DNA of 64,000 nt from Scenedesmus sp. ARA3 (GCA_004335835.1 RWJK01001001.1:1-64000); one strand, 5' to 3'. Shown: positions 47,107-58,936, counted from the stretch's first letter. The notes: a model not told the origin generated them from the sequence alone. Translations and numbers: made by a program.

Positions 47107-47931
47107 ATGTCTGTAGTTCTGCAGTTTGATTCGGTCGTGACTTTTACTGTCAATCGATCGATCCTGACCAGCGTCAGTGATGTGCTGGACGGCGCTGCAA
47201 CAGCAGCAGACTCTAACGCGGACGGTACCCAAAGCCAGTCCTGCACGGTGCCTCTGAGTGATGACAGTCAGAGCACTGGAAGCTGCTGATTCTTTTCTTT
47301 AAGGTGGTGGCAGAAACGCCAGCAAAGGCGGACAGGGCTGCTCAGGTCACCACCAGCACCAGCAGCAGCAGCAGCATTGACTGCAGTGCCAGCCTGAACC
47401 TCACAACAGCAGCTGTGGTGCTGCGGCTGGCTGACAAATACAACATGAACAGCATTTGCAGCATTGTTACTGGCTTTCTCACAAGCGACCAGGCTGCATA
47501 CAGCCAGGTGAGTGCAGTCCTGGTGCTGCAGCTTCCAGTGCGCCCTAGCACCATGCTGTGCCTTTCGGAAAGCAGCAGCAAGCAGCAACAAGTTTGTTCT
47601 TTGCACCACTTGATATGTCACTCACGATGCGCTAGCCTTCGACTTGTATGTCCTAGCCTTTGAACAGCATGTAGTCACATGCCAGGCGGGAGGCTCGAAA
47701 AAGTGACTCTCTTTGAATGCAAATTGCGCACTGTGCACCTTGCAGGCAAGCATTGCATCAGGCGATCCTGCATCCATCTGGCGCTGGCTGCAGCTAGCCA
47801 GCCAACTCAGCCAGCCTGAGCTACTAGAGCACTACAAGCAGCTCATCATTGCACAGCGCTTTGTGCCTGGCAGTGCTGAGGACATTGCAGGTGGGCTGCA
47901 GAAGAATGGATGCACTGCCAGCAGCATTTGA
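47107..47931 (+). CDS. BTB/POZ-like domain protein
   Basis: Exon 1 starts at ATG 47107 (MSVVLQFDSVVTFTVNRSIL, then TSVSDVLDG), matching the start of a BTB fold. Exon 2 is 47304-47507, with LRLADKYNMNSICSIV typical of the BTB helix. Exon 3 is 47746-47931, ending TGA. The exon 1 donor is uncertain: ACG|GTGCCT in phase 0 joins acceptor 47304, while CTCTGA|GTGATG in phase 1 would join acceptor 47314; both keep frame. Total is about 170-175 residues, short for BTB adaptors and without a visible second domain such as MATH, Kelch or NPH3. BTB proteins commonly recruit CUL3 ubiquitin ligase; that role here is inference. The frame is open upstream to ~47059, so an upstream exon is possible. Confidence 0.65.
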
Positions 47932-48190
47932 GCATGGCGAAGGCAGCAGTGCGAGTAGCAGCAGTGTACCAGGGTAACACAGCAGCAAGAGCAACAGGTG
48001 CCTGCATGTGCTGAAGGGTGGTTCAGTGCGGGCAAGGTCTTCGAACCTGCTGCAGGAGCAGGTATTTCTGTGCTGATGTTAGCTAGCAAGTTGATGTCAC
48101 CACAAGCAGCCTGTAACTGTTATACGGTACACATGGCATGCTCTGCTTTCAACAAAACAAAGTTTGCCGTTGCAGTTGTGGTGTTGGCAG

Positions 48191-48324
48191 CTGCATCTGT
48201 GCCCAGCGCCGGAGCAGTGCACCCGGCTGGCAGAAGCCGTACATGCAAGCACTACAGCATGGAGGTGAAAGCTGCCATTGTCATGTGCATGTTCTTGATG
48301 CATCTGACCATTATATGCTTTTGC

Positions 48325-48367
<43 letters not shown>

Positions 48368-48844
48368 GCTGCTGCTGCTGCTGTGGTGCCTGTTGCAGGG
48401 CTGCACCCTAAAGATTCTGCTGAGCTGCTGCTGACGTTTATGAGTGAGAGTGCACAGGTGGGCCAGCAGCTGACGATACCAGCGCAGTCTTGGATGTTGC
48501 GCCTGCTCTGCACTCCTGCACACGCGTTTGCTGCGCCTGGCAGTTGGTATGGGTCTAGTTTTGCTGCTGTCAGTGCTGTCCTGCAGGACGGTGCTGCTGC
48601 TGCTGCCGCTGTTGCTTGCCTGCGCGTGCGTGCATGTGTCAATTGTGTGAAACACGCATTCATGCGTGCGTCACCACAGGCATGCGTGCCGACCGCCACC
48701 TGCTGAAAAGTTGATTGTCCCCGCACTCTTTTGCTGTGTTCTCGCCTGCAGGCGCGCTACAGGTGCCTGGGCTGTGCTGGCCGCCACTGCACTGAGGTGC
48801 GGCTGTGCAGCCGCTGCTCGTTCAGCCCCCACATCAGGCTTTGA
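48191..48844 (+). CDS. 3' exons of a small cysteine-rich (putative zinc-binding) protein
   Basis: Three exons keep phase: ~48191-48264 (APGWQKPYMQALQHGG, phase 1), 48399-48457 (LHPKDSAELLLTFMSESAQ) and 48752-48844 (ARYRCLGCAGRHCTEV, then LCSRCSFSPHIRL and TGA). The last exon has CxxC...C...CxxC, which could bind zinc. I do not recognise the family. The 5' end is not found. It could conceivably be a continuation of the BTB gene, whose exon 3 contains a possible phase-1 donor (ATTGCAG|GTGGGC near 47890), but phases do not fit simply. A CTG run (48327-48382) precedes the second acceptor. Confidence 0.45.
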
Positions 48845-48892
48845 GTGTGAGGGGAGCACTGCTGCTGCCTTCTACGCTGCACCCGTTGGGGT

Positions 48893-48950
48893 CTGTCAGC
48901 CACCACTGCACTGAGGTGCAGCTGTGCAGCCGCTGCTCATTCAGCCCCAC
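48893..48950 (+). repeat. 3' echo of the cysteine-rich terminal exon
   Basis: CCACTGCACTGAGGTGC, GCTGTGCAGCCGCTGCTC and TTCAGCCCC recur ~120 bp after the original, beyond its stop codon. Confidence 0.82.
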
Positions 48951-51147
48951 GTCAGGCCCCTCTCAGGCTGTGAGGGGGGAGCAGTGCTGGAGCTGCAGGG
49001 CTGCAGAACGGCTGTGTTGTGGAGTGCACAGGTGTACGTGCTCGGGGCGTGCAGGGTGTCACATCACTGCATCGGGACTGTGCGGTTGAGGGCAGCTGCG
49101 ACCAGCCCGCTGATGTATGCTGCTGGTTGCTGGCCATGGCGAGCTTGGGCATTGCAGCTGCAGCTGATGTGCCCTGTTGCACCTAATGATCTGTGGGCAA
49201 TGCTGTGCTATCAGCAGGTCTGGCCGGCACTTGCATACTGCGTTGGTTGCAGCTGTGGAGCAGGTGCTCCTTCCCGCCATACATTAGGCCAACGCGCTTA
49301 AAGCAGTGCACATTATGCTGTTTAGGGCGCTGAGTACCCGTCCTGTTGTCTGTGCTGTGGCTTGGGGAATCCTTGAGATCGAGTGCTACCTTGAAGAAGC
49401 TTCCATCTGATGGTTAGCGGTGACTGCGTCAGCACTGCGCGCGCTGCGATGGTTGGTTGGGCCGCTGCATGCAGCAGTTTTGTGGGATCAACTTGTTGGC
49501 TGCAGGATTTGGAGCACTGCCTGCACTGTCACTGCCTGGTTGGCATGCCATGTCAGCACGGCCAGTGCTGGCAACAGTTCCATAGCAGGAGCTGCAACTG
49601 CTTGTACGGGTATGTTTGTGTGACTGATGAATGGCTGAACAGCAACTGCAGCCTGCCTGCTGCATTGAACCTGGTGGAATCACGATTTCTGCTCATGTGT
49701 TGTTGGTGCAAGGCTTTCATGATGTGTGCTGCATGTACATAGTCCAGCCACTGCCGTGTTGGCGGGGATCACAATTCAACTGTGCAATGCGCAGTGTTGT
49801 GCAGTTCCATCCTGTATTGTATTGTGTACTGTACCTCCTGCCTGGCTCAGCCTTTCACCGTGCTGGTTCTTGCGAGTGTGTTTTACCAGCATTCGGCTCC
49901 AGCCTGCAAGTTGCAGCAAGCCATTGCCGATTTGCTTGCAGGATTCCGGACACTGGGTGGCATGCCGCAGAGTGTTGCTTTGGTAAAGCCGTTGGCTTCT
50001 CTTTGCGCTTTTTCTTGACCTGCGCAGCAGCTTGGATCAATCGTAAATTAGCAGGATCTGAAGGTATTGCGTTGGTTGTTCAACTGGGGGTGGGCATGGT
50101 CTGTAGCGCTCTGCCACAGCAGCACCGCATATTGCCACCATGCCATGGTGGGGCGGCCCCGCCTGACTGCCTCCAACTGCCACCATGCTAGGACTGCAAT
50201 TGTTTGTTTGTTTGTTTGTTTATCAGTGGGCACTCCGCGCATCACACGATGTGCACCTCATATAAGGCAGTTATGTATCCTGCATGTTGCATTGGTACAG
50301 TGGCTTGGTGCAGTGTTACTGTTACACCAGTGTATTGGACTATGTTCCCAAATGACTCATGATCTGGTGAGTTGTACGTCAAGACACATGTTGTGTTGTC
50401 GGCTCCTACTGCTGCCAGCCGCCAGCTATGATGTATGCTTGTGGCATCTGTACATGATTGCAGACCGTGTGCTTGTGGCAAGCTGTTAAGCACGACGGCA
50501 GCAGTTCATTTATTTGGCGCTAAATGGCTGATCAGCCTGTGAATGTGGGAACTTGCCCAAAGCTTGCCAGGCTGTACAAGCCCTGTAGGCCTTGAAGGCC
50601 TTGTCAGGCAGCCTGCCTGCTGTTATTTAGCCAGCCTTCAGGCCCTAGTAGAGGCTGTACTGTTGTTGCTGTTGCAGTTGACCATTGTGGTGCTTACAAG
50701 TGAATCTAGCTTCGGGCGTCTTGGTTTTGTGCACGTGCATGTCAGCGAATGCTGTTGCAACAGAGGTTGCGCTGTGCCACTGCCAGGTTGCTGGCAAGCC
50801 AGACAGCACAGCTTGGGATTGCACAGCTTGCCCCTGCTACGAACAGATGTTTTCCAGCTGGTTGAGATTGCATCAGCCAGCGGTCATATGGTATCCAGCA
50901 AGCACGCATAGCGGAATGCCTCTCGAAGTGGTGAGCGAGCGTGCTGCTGAGGTTCTGGGTAACGACTTTTCAAAGAAGAGCGACAGCTAACCATGTAGAG
51001 CCTGTGCTTGACGTAATCCTATATCTCAACCACTATCTCATACTGTTCAAAAGTATCATCACGATGCTATGCCGGGTTGTTGAGCACAAGAAGGACACTC
51101 GACATATATCATAGCCACGCGCAAAGCACGCAGCAAAATAGCTCGTA
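48951..51147. other. 2.2 kb intergenic, no confirmed gene
   Basis: TTTG repeats lie at 50200-50222. A possible terminal exon lies near 50830-50989 (frames ending VLGNDFSKKSDS or FQLVEIASASGHM), but two frames compete and no partner exon was found. Otherwise nothing recognised. Confidence 0.4.
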
Positions 51148-54100
51148 ATGGATATGCTGGACATCGAAGCAGAGGATAGGTCCCTGCAGGACATCTCTAA
51201 CACTGGCAGCAGCAGGGCAGTAGGTTCAGCAGCACAGCAGCCTGCCAAACAGAACTGCAGGACCCCTGGCCTAGTCATCACGTCCTCTGGTAAGACAAAC
51301 ATACCCATTCGCAAAGCAGCTATTGAAAATGCCGTCAATGCCACCTGTCACGCAGACACTCGTGACATCATGCAAATTGCGCTCAGCTAAAGTAAGCAGC
51401 TTCACTGCCATGCTGCCATGTGCTGCACAGGCTTCCATGGGCCAGCAAAACAGGAGCTGCAGCGACTTGCACATTCCTTTGGAGCAGCATACTCAGGGGA
51501 GCTGGTTCAGGGCAGGACCACCCACTTGATATGCAAGCGTCTCATTGACTGCTTTGCCACCCCCAAGTACCAGCGAGCACTGGACTGGGGCATCCAAATA
51601 GTTACATATGACTGGCTGCTAGCCAGCAGTGCAGCAGGCCAGCCAGTTCCAGAACAGGACTATAAAGATGACCAGCTGCAAGCACTAAAGCCTTCTCCAC
51701 AGCCACCCAAGCGACAGCAGCAGCGGCAGGCAGCGGCAGCAACAGCAGCACAAACGGCAGCAGCAGCAGCAGCGGCAGCGCGTGAGCCTGCTAAAACAAC
51801 TGCTGGCGTTGATGACAGCCATGACAGCAGCAGTACAGCAACACCGGCTGCAGCAGCAGGCAGCAGCAGTGGCTCAAGCATGCACCGCCAGCAGCAACAT
51901 TGCTCGCAACAGCAACAGCAGCAGCATGCACACAATGTTCAAGCAGCAACAGTTGCTCAATCCAGCCCAGGCCAGCAGCCTGCAGGAGGCAGCTCACCAC
52001 CAGCAGCTGTGGCTGTGCAGGGGGGGCCGGAGCACGGGCGAGGGTTCCAGTTTGTGCTGAGCCAGTGCAGCTTGAAGCAGCAGGATGATGGTCAGCCGCA
52101 GGAGCAGCAGCAGCAGCAGCAGGGGGACATGTTTGGCTTTGTCCTGCCGGGCAGAATTACCATGCCGACCAGCTCCCCTGCAGCTGCAGACACCAGCGCT
52201 GCTGCTGCTGCTGCTGCTGCTGTTCAATCTGCTGGGCAGGCTTTTCAGTTTGCGCAGGCTGTGCTGGACAGCGAACAAAGAAGTCCCAGCATGCAGCATT
52301 TTCAGCCCCTGCAGATAGGTGAACTGCGCAGCACGCCCTCTGCAGCATACTGCAAGCAGCAGCAGCAGCGAAGCCCTCTGATACAGGACTCGCAGATTCA
52401 GCCAGATGGCATATCAGACGTGCGTAGAACTCCTGCAGCAGCTGCTCCAGAGCAGCAGCAGCAGCAGCAAGGAGGCAGCAGCAGCCCCAGCCCAGGCAGC
52501 GCATCTCTGCAGGAGCAGCACCACAGCAGCAGCGGCGACTTCAAGGTCAGCGCAGCGCGCACTGCTGCTGCTGCTGCTGCTGCTGGTGCTTGCCCCAGCA
52601 CCGCAGCAGCTGTGCAGGATGCTGCTCCCAGCAGTTCCAGCGGCAGCAGCAGCCGCAGCAGCGACGCAGAGTTTGAGCATGCAGGCAGCCCTGGCAGCCC
52701 AGCGAGCCTGCTAATACCTGAGACACAAGCTGACGTGGAGGATGTGTGGGAGGCGCAGCAAGGCACCCCACTCAGCCTGAAGCTGTACGCGCTGCAGCAG
52801 CGCAGCAGAGCCCACACAGCATGCACAGCAGATGAGGCAGGGCTTGCTGAGGATCCAGCAGCAGCAGCAACAGAGGGCGTAGTCGGCTCCCATGTAATGC
52901 TTGGCAGGGGGCTTGATGTGGGTGATGGGGCGGGGATAGAGCAGTACCAGCAGCAGCAGCAAGATGGCTCTAATGAGGAAGAAACAGAGGACAGTACAGA
53001 GGGCGAGGAGGCAGAAGAACAAGCAGAAGCAGAAGAGCAGCAGGGCAATGGCATGCGGCCGATCAGCGCCAGCAGCACCTGCGGATTCAGCGGCAGCCAG
53101 GGGCAGCAGCAGCAGCAGGTGCCTGGGTTCCGCCTCACTTCTGGCAGCAGGGGCAGCAGCGGCGGCCTCACTAGGCTGCGCAGGCGGGATGGCTTCAGGC
53201 GGCAGGCTGGCAGGCTGCTGGTGTCAGAGCTGTCAGAAACTTCACAGCAGGAGCTGGAGGGCAGCGACTGTGAACTTGAGGATGAACTGGCAGACAGTGA
53301 CTGTGAAGATGAGGTGGAACTAGCCCAGCAGCAGCAGCAGCAGCGGCACCACCAGCAGCTGGACGCAGCAAGGCATGGCGGCCACAGCAGCTGGGGAGCT
53401 GCAGGGCTCAGCCCGGTGCACAGCTGCAGTAGCTTGCCGGGCAACAGTGGCGCACCTTGCTCTGCTGCCGCAGCTGCGTATGCTGGTGACGATGATGCAG
53501 TGTCTGCTCTGCCACTGCCTGGAGCAGCAGCAGCAGCAGCAACGCCAGGCAGTGAGCGCAGCATGCCTGTGATGAAGCTGAGCTTCTCACAAGCCTCAGG
53601 CATAACTTCTCAGCAGCCGCAGCACTCCCAGAGCTTCTGCAGCACAGCGAGTGACAGCGCAGCAGCAACGCCTGGGGCCACCTGCCAGTCCAGTGAGTAC
53701 AGCCCTTCAGCAAGCACCAACAGCAGCATCTGTGACGATGGAAGTGCAGCAGCAGGGCCAGGCAGCGGCAGTAGCAGCAGGCCGAGTTCAGGAAGCAGCT
53801 GTGGCAGCAGTGGTGGCAGCAAGCGCCTGCTGAAGCTTAGCAGGCGCCCTGCGTCAGGCACTGCAGCAACAGCAGCTGCTATGATGGAGAAGCAGCAGCA
53901 GCTAAATCAGCAGCAGCAGTCGCAGCTACATGCGCATGACAACATGACAGGGGAGGGTAACCACAGAGGGTTGCACCAGCAGCAGCACAGTGTGGATTTG
54001 CTGTCGCCTCCGCTGCCAGTGCTGACAGCTGGCGGCAACTTCATCACCAAGCGCAAGGCAGCAGGCAGCTGCAAGCCTGTGGGCTCCCCAAAGCTGGAGA

Positions 54101-56138
54101 AGCAGCAGCAGCAGCAGCATGCACAGCCCACAGTGTCGGATAGTGAGGATACAGCAGATGAAGATGAAGATGAGCGGGGCAAAGCAGCAGCAGCGGCAGC
54201 AGCACCAGCACAAGCAGTGGGGCGGCATGTTGTGACGGTGAAGCAGGAGCCTGAGAAGTGGCTTGACAGTGATGATCACGAGCAGCAGCAGCAGCAACAG
54301 GTGTCAGCTGAGTGCAGAGCAGCTGCCGTGGATCCTGCAGAAGCGCTTCTGCAGGACATGCGCATGCAGCAGCAGCAGCTAGCACCAGCTAAGCAGCAGC
54401 AACAGCAGCGGCAGGCAGTGAGCATCAAGCAGGAGCGGCTTGATCCAGCTGAGCAGCTGCTGCAGGACATGCGGCAGCAGCAGCAGCAGCGGCAGCAGCA
54501 GCGCATCCCAGGGCGTGCAGGTGCGGCAGCACTTGAAGCTGAGGGCATTGATGCAGACAGCCAGCAGCAGCGCAAGCAGCATGTGCGCTACTCTTCTGCT
54601 AGCAGCTTTGCCACTGAGATGAGCACGGTGTCTGCAAAAGTGCCACTGCGCTTTGTGGGGTCGGGGCAAGAGCTGGACAGCTGCAGCATGGCTGCTGGTG
54701 GGGTGTCACCCTTGGAGCGGCTGCTGCAGGTAGCACTTGCTGGCAAAGCTGGAGCGCCTGCTGCTGATGTTGTCGATAGCAGTGCTGCAGCAGCAGCTGG
54801 TAATGGCGAATGTGCGGCTGGCGTTGCAGCAGCAGCAGGTTGCGGCAGCAGTGCTGCGGTGAAGCAGGAAGAGGCAGTGGGCTGGATGCACACGCCGGAA
54901 GAGCAGCAGCATAGGGCGGCGCGGCAGCGCACAGCGCGGGCAGGTGAGGCGCAGAGCTGTCTTTTCCCTATCAAATGTATGTATGCTGCGTAACTTTGCT
55001 GCCGTGGCTGCAGTGTGAACCAGATCCCGCCATCAAAGTGACGGCCACATATAATGTCTTGAGACATGCTGAAGTGGCCCTGTTGCTGCCCGGGCGCTGG
55101 CTTTCTGAACTGCTGCAGGCTATGCCAAGGCAGGGTCTCGCTGCGTCATCAGATGACGAGGCAACAATACACCTCACTAAGTCGCCCACAGGGGCCCTGG
55201 CAGCTTTCTAACATACTGCTGCCAAATCTGCTGCAGGGTATGCCGAGGCAGGGTCTGGCGCTGAGTCATCCAATGATGACGAGGCGTCCCTGGACCTCAC
55301 CAGATGCCCACAGGGGCCCTGGCAGCTGTCTGATACATTGCTGCCACATCGGTCGTTTTGAATCGTTTTCTGTCATTTACGGTTGTTTCTTGGTCGTACT
55401 GCTGCAGGGTATGCCGAGGCAGGGTCATCTAATGATGATGACGAGGCGACCCTGGACCTCACTGAGATGCCCACTGGCGCCCTGGCAGCACGCGCCAAGC
55501 CCATGACGAAGCAGCTGGGGGCACACCTGGCACACCTCTCACAGGCGGGCTGCCAGCAGCAGGTGATCGCACTTGTGCATATATCCCGCACAGCTTGTTT
55601 GAAGCTCTGCTTGAGTGTAGGTTTCTGTCATGCTAGCAGCACGCGCCAAGCCCATGACGAAGCAGCTGGGGGCACACCTGCCACACCTCTCACAGGCGGG
55701 CTGCCAGCAGCAGGTGAGCACACTTGTGCATACATCCCGCGCAGCTTGTTGTATGCACTGCTTGAGTGTAGACTTCTGTCAGCTAGCAGCATGTGCCAAG
55801 CCCAAGACGAAGCAGCCGGGGGCACACCTGGCGCACCTCTCACAGGCGGGCTGCCAGCAGCAGGTGCGCACACTTCTGCATACATCCCGCGGAACTTGTT
55901 TGATGCACTGCTGGAGTGTAGACTTCTGTCATGCTAGCAGCACGTGCCAAGCCCATGACAAAGCAGCTGGGGGCACACCTGGCGCACCTCTCACAGGCGG
56001 GCTGCCAGCAGCAGGTGAGCACATTGCTGGTGTGCGGAAGAAGTACGTTTGCTGCATGTGCGTAAGTTTAGTCCTCCTTGCTCTTCTGCAGCGTATGCGC
56101 GTGTTGGAGATGTGACACACCTTTAACATGTGCAACCA

Positions 56139-56172
<34 letters not shown>

Positions 56173-58936
56173 TGCCAGGTCATCCCGCTGAAGCTGCTGT
56201 CCAAGGCTCCCAGGGGCAGCACTGCCAAGGCCTTCCATGGCTTGAGGGCCAGCAGCAAGCTGGTGTATGCAGACCAGGTCCAGGTGCGCTGCTTTGGGGT
56301 GCCGCAAATGCCGTGTGCCTGTTCCTGAGTGCTGAGCGGCCCACACTTGCTGTGGCACTCGAATCTACTGCCTAGCAAGCACTAGCTGCACAGGAACAGC
56401 ATACAAAGCACAGGGCTGCGCCAGCGGCGCAGTCAGCGGTGCTGGCACTGCTCATGTGCATCCAATCAGCCCAACCAGCGAGCACTGGTCTTTTTGCAAC
56501 CAAGGAGGTGCGTGTCTATGGGCCCGTTGTGGCCTGACCAGTAATTCTTTGAATATCGTTGAATGTGTCAAGCATGGTATTGCTTGGCCTCGTTACTGAC
56601 TGCAGGTGCCGTGGGCACACGCCACCTTCAGCACCAAGGAGCGCAGCAGGTGTGCCATCGTGCAGGAGCTGGCGCCAGCAGCTGCAGCAGCTGACGCAGA
56701 TGATGCCAGCAGCGGCAGCGGCAGCCAGCAGCGGGTGTTCCTTGCTGAGCCTGTTGCCTTCTACAAGCTAGAGTCAGGTGGGCTGGCAGGATGCTGATGG
56801 GCTGGCTCTGTGTGCCTTCCACGGCATTACGCAGCAGCTTTGCTGCACCGAGCAGCAGTGCACCGTGCTCTTTCATTTATGATGATAGCCTGTGTTCCGC
56901 TGTCTCGCTGTCCACCATCCGGCAAATGCACTGCATGTTCAGCTGCAGGTGAGTTGTGGGTGGGGCTGCTGCGCTTCTACAGTTCTTCAGGCACAATGCT
57001 GCGCATAAACATATGCACTGCGTGTTGCTGCTGCTGCTGCCGCTGCTGCAGGCTAGTGGCAGGTGGAGCTGCTATGATCCTGCACTCTGCTTGCACTGCG
57101 CTGCGCTCGGGCAAATGTACTGCTGCTGCTGCTGCTGCTGCAGGCGAGTGGTGGGTGGAGCTGCTGCGCTTCTACAGTCCCCCATAGTCCCTTCTGCAAT
57201 TTGTCACACAGCACGGTGCTCATGCAACTGTGCTGCGTGCTGCCGCCGCTGCTGCTGCTGCTGCTGCTGCTGCAGGCGAGTGGTGGGTGGAGCTGCTGCG
57301 CTTCTACAGCAGCAAGGAGCTGCGGCTGCTGGCCAAGGCGGCAGACACGCGGCTGCACCTGCCGCCTGACTTCCAGCTCAGCTACGAGCTGCTGCGCGGC
57401 ATGTCGCACGAGCACGTGCGGCTGCGGCAAGTGCAGGGTGAGTGGGCTTGGGCCTTGTGATTAACACTGCTAGGCTGGTTCACTGGGTGAGTGGTGTTGT
57501 GGTGGTGTGCACTGCTGCTGCGGGGCATGGCGCATGAGCACGTGCGGCTGTGGCAAGTGCGAGTAGAATGATCAAAAACATTGCAGAGGTGCTGCTGTGT
57601 AGATGGTGCGGTGGTGTGCTCTGCTGCTGCGGGGCATGGCGCACGAGCATGTGCGGCTGCGGCAGTGCAGGGTGAGTGCTTTGCGGTTCTTCCTTTTGCA
57701 ATCGCAGTGCTGGGTTGTTGGTTGGCTGCTGGACTGGGTGGGTGGTGTGGTGAGAGCTCTGCTGTTGCGGTGCATGGCCACGAGCATGTGCGGCTGCGGC
57801 AGTGCAGGGTGAGTGCTTTGCGGTTCTTCCTTTTGCAAACGCAGTGTTGGGTTGTTGGTTGGCTGCTGGACTGGGTGGGTGGTGTGGTGAGAGCTCTGCT
57901 GTTGCGGTGCATGGCCACGAGCATGTGCGGCTGCGGCAGTGCAGGGTGAGTGCTTTGCGGTTCTTCCTTTTGCAATCGCAGTGTTGGGTTGTTGGTTGGC
58001 TGCTGGACTGGGTGGGTGGTGTGGTGAGAGCTCTGCTGTTGCGCGGCATGGCGCACGAGCACGTGCGGCTGCGGCAAGTGCAGGGTGAGTGGGCTGCGGT
58101 TCTTCTTCTGTGCACGCACTGCTAGGCTGGTTGGCTGGGTATGTGTTCTGATGGTGTGCTCTGCCGCTGCGGGGCATGGCGCACGAGCACGTGCGGCTGC
58201 GGCAAGTGCAGGGTGAGCACCTTGGTATCCATCTTTTGCAAATGCACTACTAGGTTGTTGGCTGCATGACTGGATAGGTGGTGTGGTCTGAGAGCTCTGC
58301 TGCTGCGGGGCACGGCGCACGAGCACAACCGGCTGCGGCAGGTGCAGGGTGAGCAGCCTGCTTGGACGTACTGCAGCGCGTAGCGTGTGAAGGCACCGTG
58401 AATGAGAGGCGTCTCTCCAGCCAGCTCACCATGCTAGTGATGGTGTGCATGGTCATGACATAGCTAGCCGGTGCCGCAAAGCTGCTGCTGCTGCTGCTGC
58501 TGCTGCTGCGCTGCAAACATGGTGGCTGCAGGCGAGTTCAAGCTGAGCAAGGTGAAGAAGGTGCCCGCAGCCAGCAGCAACATGTTTTCATGATTTTAAC
58601 AAGCAACAGCCATTGCTATGTTGTTGCTGCTCCTGCTGCTGCTGTTGTGCCATGTATGGCTGCAGGCGAGTTCAAGCTGAGCAAGGTGAAGAAGGTGCCC
58701 GCAGCCAGCAGCAACATATGTGCATGACTTCAACAAGCAACAGCCATTGCCATGTTACTGCTGCTGCTGTTGTGCCGTGTATGGCTGCAGGCGAGTTCAA
58801 GCTGAGCAAGGTGAAGAAGGTGCCCGCAGCCAGCAGCAGGGCGCGCCCCAACCCCTTCTTCTGGCGCTACAGCTTTGACAGCGCCAGCATGCAGGTGCTC
58901 ACAGACAGGCCGGTGACGGACTTCACCGTGCAGTAG
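51148..58936 (+). CDS. BRCT-domain protein with long disordered region (about 1464 aa, 7 exons)
   Basis: Exons: 51148-51289, 51431-54943, 55408-55562, 56179-56283, 56606-56777, 57276-57437 and 58791-58936 (TAG); all phases match. Residues ~43-112 form one BRCT domain: VITSSGFHGPAKQELQRL, GAAYSGELV, GRTTHLIC, then WGIQIVTYDWL. Residues ~125-1200 are Gln/Ala/Ser-rich and acidic, mostly disordered. They include three psi-K-x-E sumoylation-type sites (VKQE K985, IKQE K1047, VKQE K1192) and a duplicated DPAE(A/Q)LLQDMR segment. The last ~200 residues look folded (FLAEPVAFYKLESG, EWWVELLRFYSSKELRLL, NPFFWRYSFD). BRCT proteins usually act as nuclear DNA-damage scaffolds; that role is inferred. The C-terminal domain is not recognised. 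Seventeen junction echoes fill the introns after exon 2. Confidence 0.78.
55119..55331 (+). repeat. two acceptor-side echoes of BRCT-gene exon 3
   Basis: CTGCAG|G(G/C)TATGCC(G/A)AGGCAGGG begins at 55119 and 55237; the real exon is at 55408. Each copy runs ~93 bases to CAGGGGCCCTGGCAGC, then diverges. Confidence 0.92.
55639..56014 (+). repeat. three donor-side echoes of BRCT-gene exon 3
   Basis: About 75 bases of the exon tail (ARAKPMTKQLGAHL, then HLSQAGCQQQ|GTGAG) recur with donors at 55714, 55864 and 56015; the real donor is 55563. Spacing is strikingly constant at 151, 150 and 151 bp. Confidence 0.94.
56949..57180 (+). repeat. three acceptor-side echoes of BRCT-gene exon 6
   Basis: CTGCAG|GCGAGTGGTGGGTGGAG variants start at 56949, 57052 and 57144; the real exon is at 57276. 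CTG runs precede two of them. Copies run ~28-37 bases (EWWVELLRFYS). Confidence 0.9.
57512..58348 (+). repeat. seven donor-side echoes of BRCT-gene exon 6
   Basis: The exon tail (LLRGM(S/A)HEHVRLRQVQ) recurs seven times. Donors lie at 57672, 57809, 57946, 58085, 58213 and 58349 (spacing 137, 137, 139, 128, 136); the first copy at 57512-57560 has lost its GT. Some copies read GGCAGTGCAGG in place of GGCAAGTGCAGG, a one-base shortening. The inter-copy intron text (TTCTTCCTTTTGCAA, TTGGGTTGTTGGTTGGCTGC) is copied as well. Confidence 0.95.
58532..58717 (+). repeat. two acceptor-side echoes of BRCT-gene terminal exon
   Basis: GGCTGCAG|GCGAGTTCAAGC and the next ~40 bases (EFKLSKVKKVPAASS) begin at 58532 and 58666; the real exon begins at 58791 (134 and 125 bp). 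Copies are almost identical, suggesting recent origin. Confidence 0.95.

Noticed and set aside
52398..53603. Long minus-strand open frame (401 codons)
   Set aside because: Antisense to the BRCT protein's disordered exon, with no domain; a by-product of triplet composition.
57382..58326. Minus-strand open frame encoding a tandem-repeat protein
   Set aside because: The repetition is exactly the exon-6 echo array read backwards; the plus-strand parent exon explains it.
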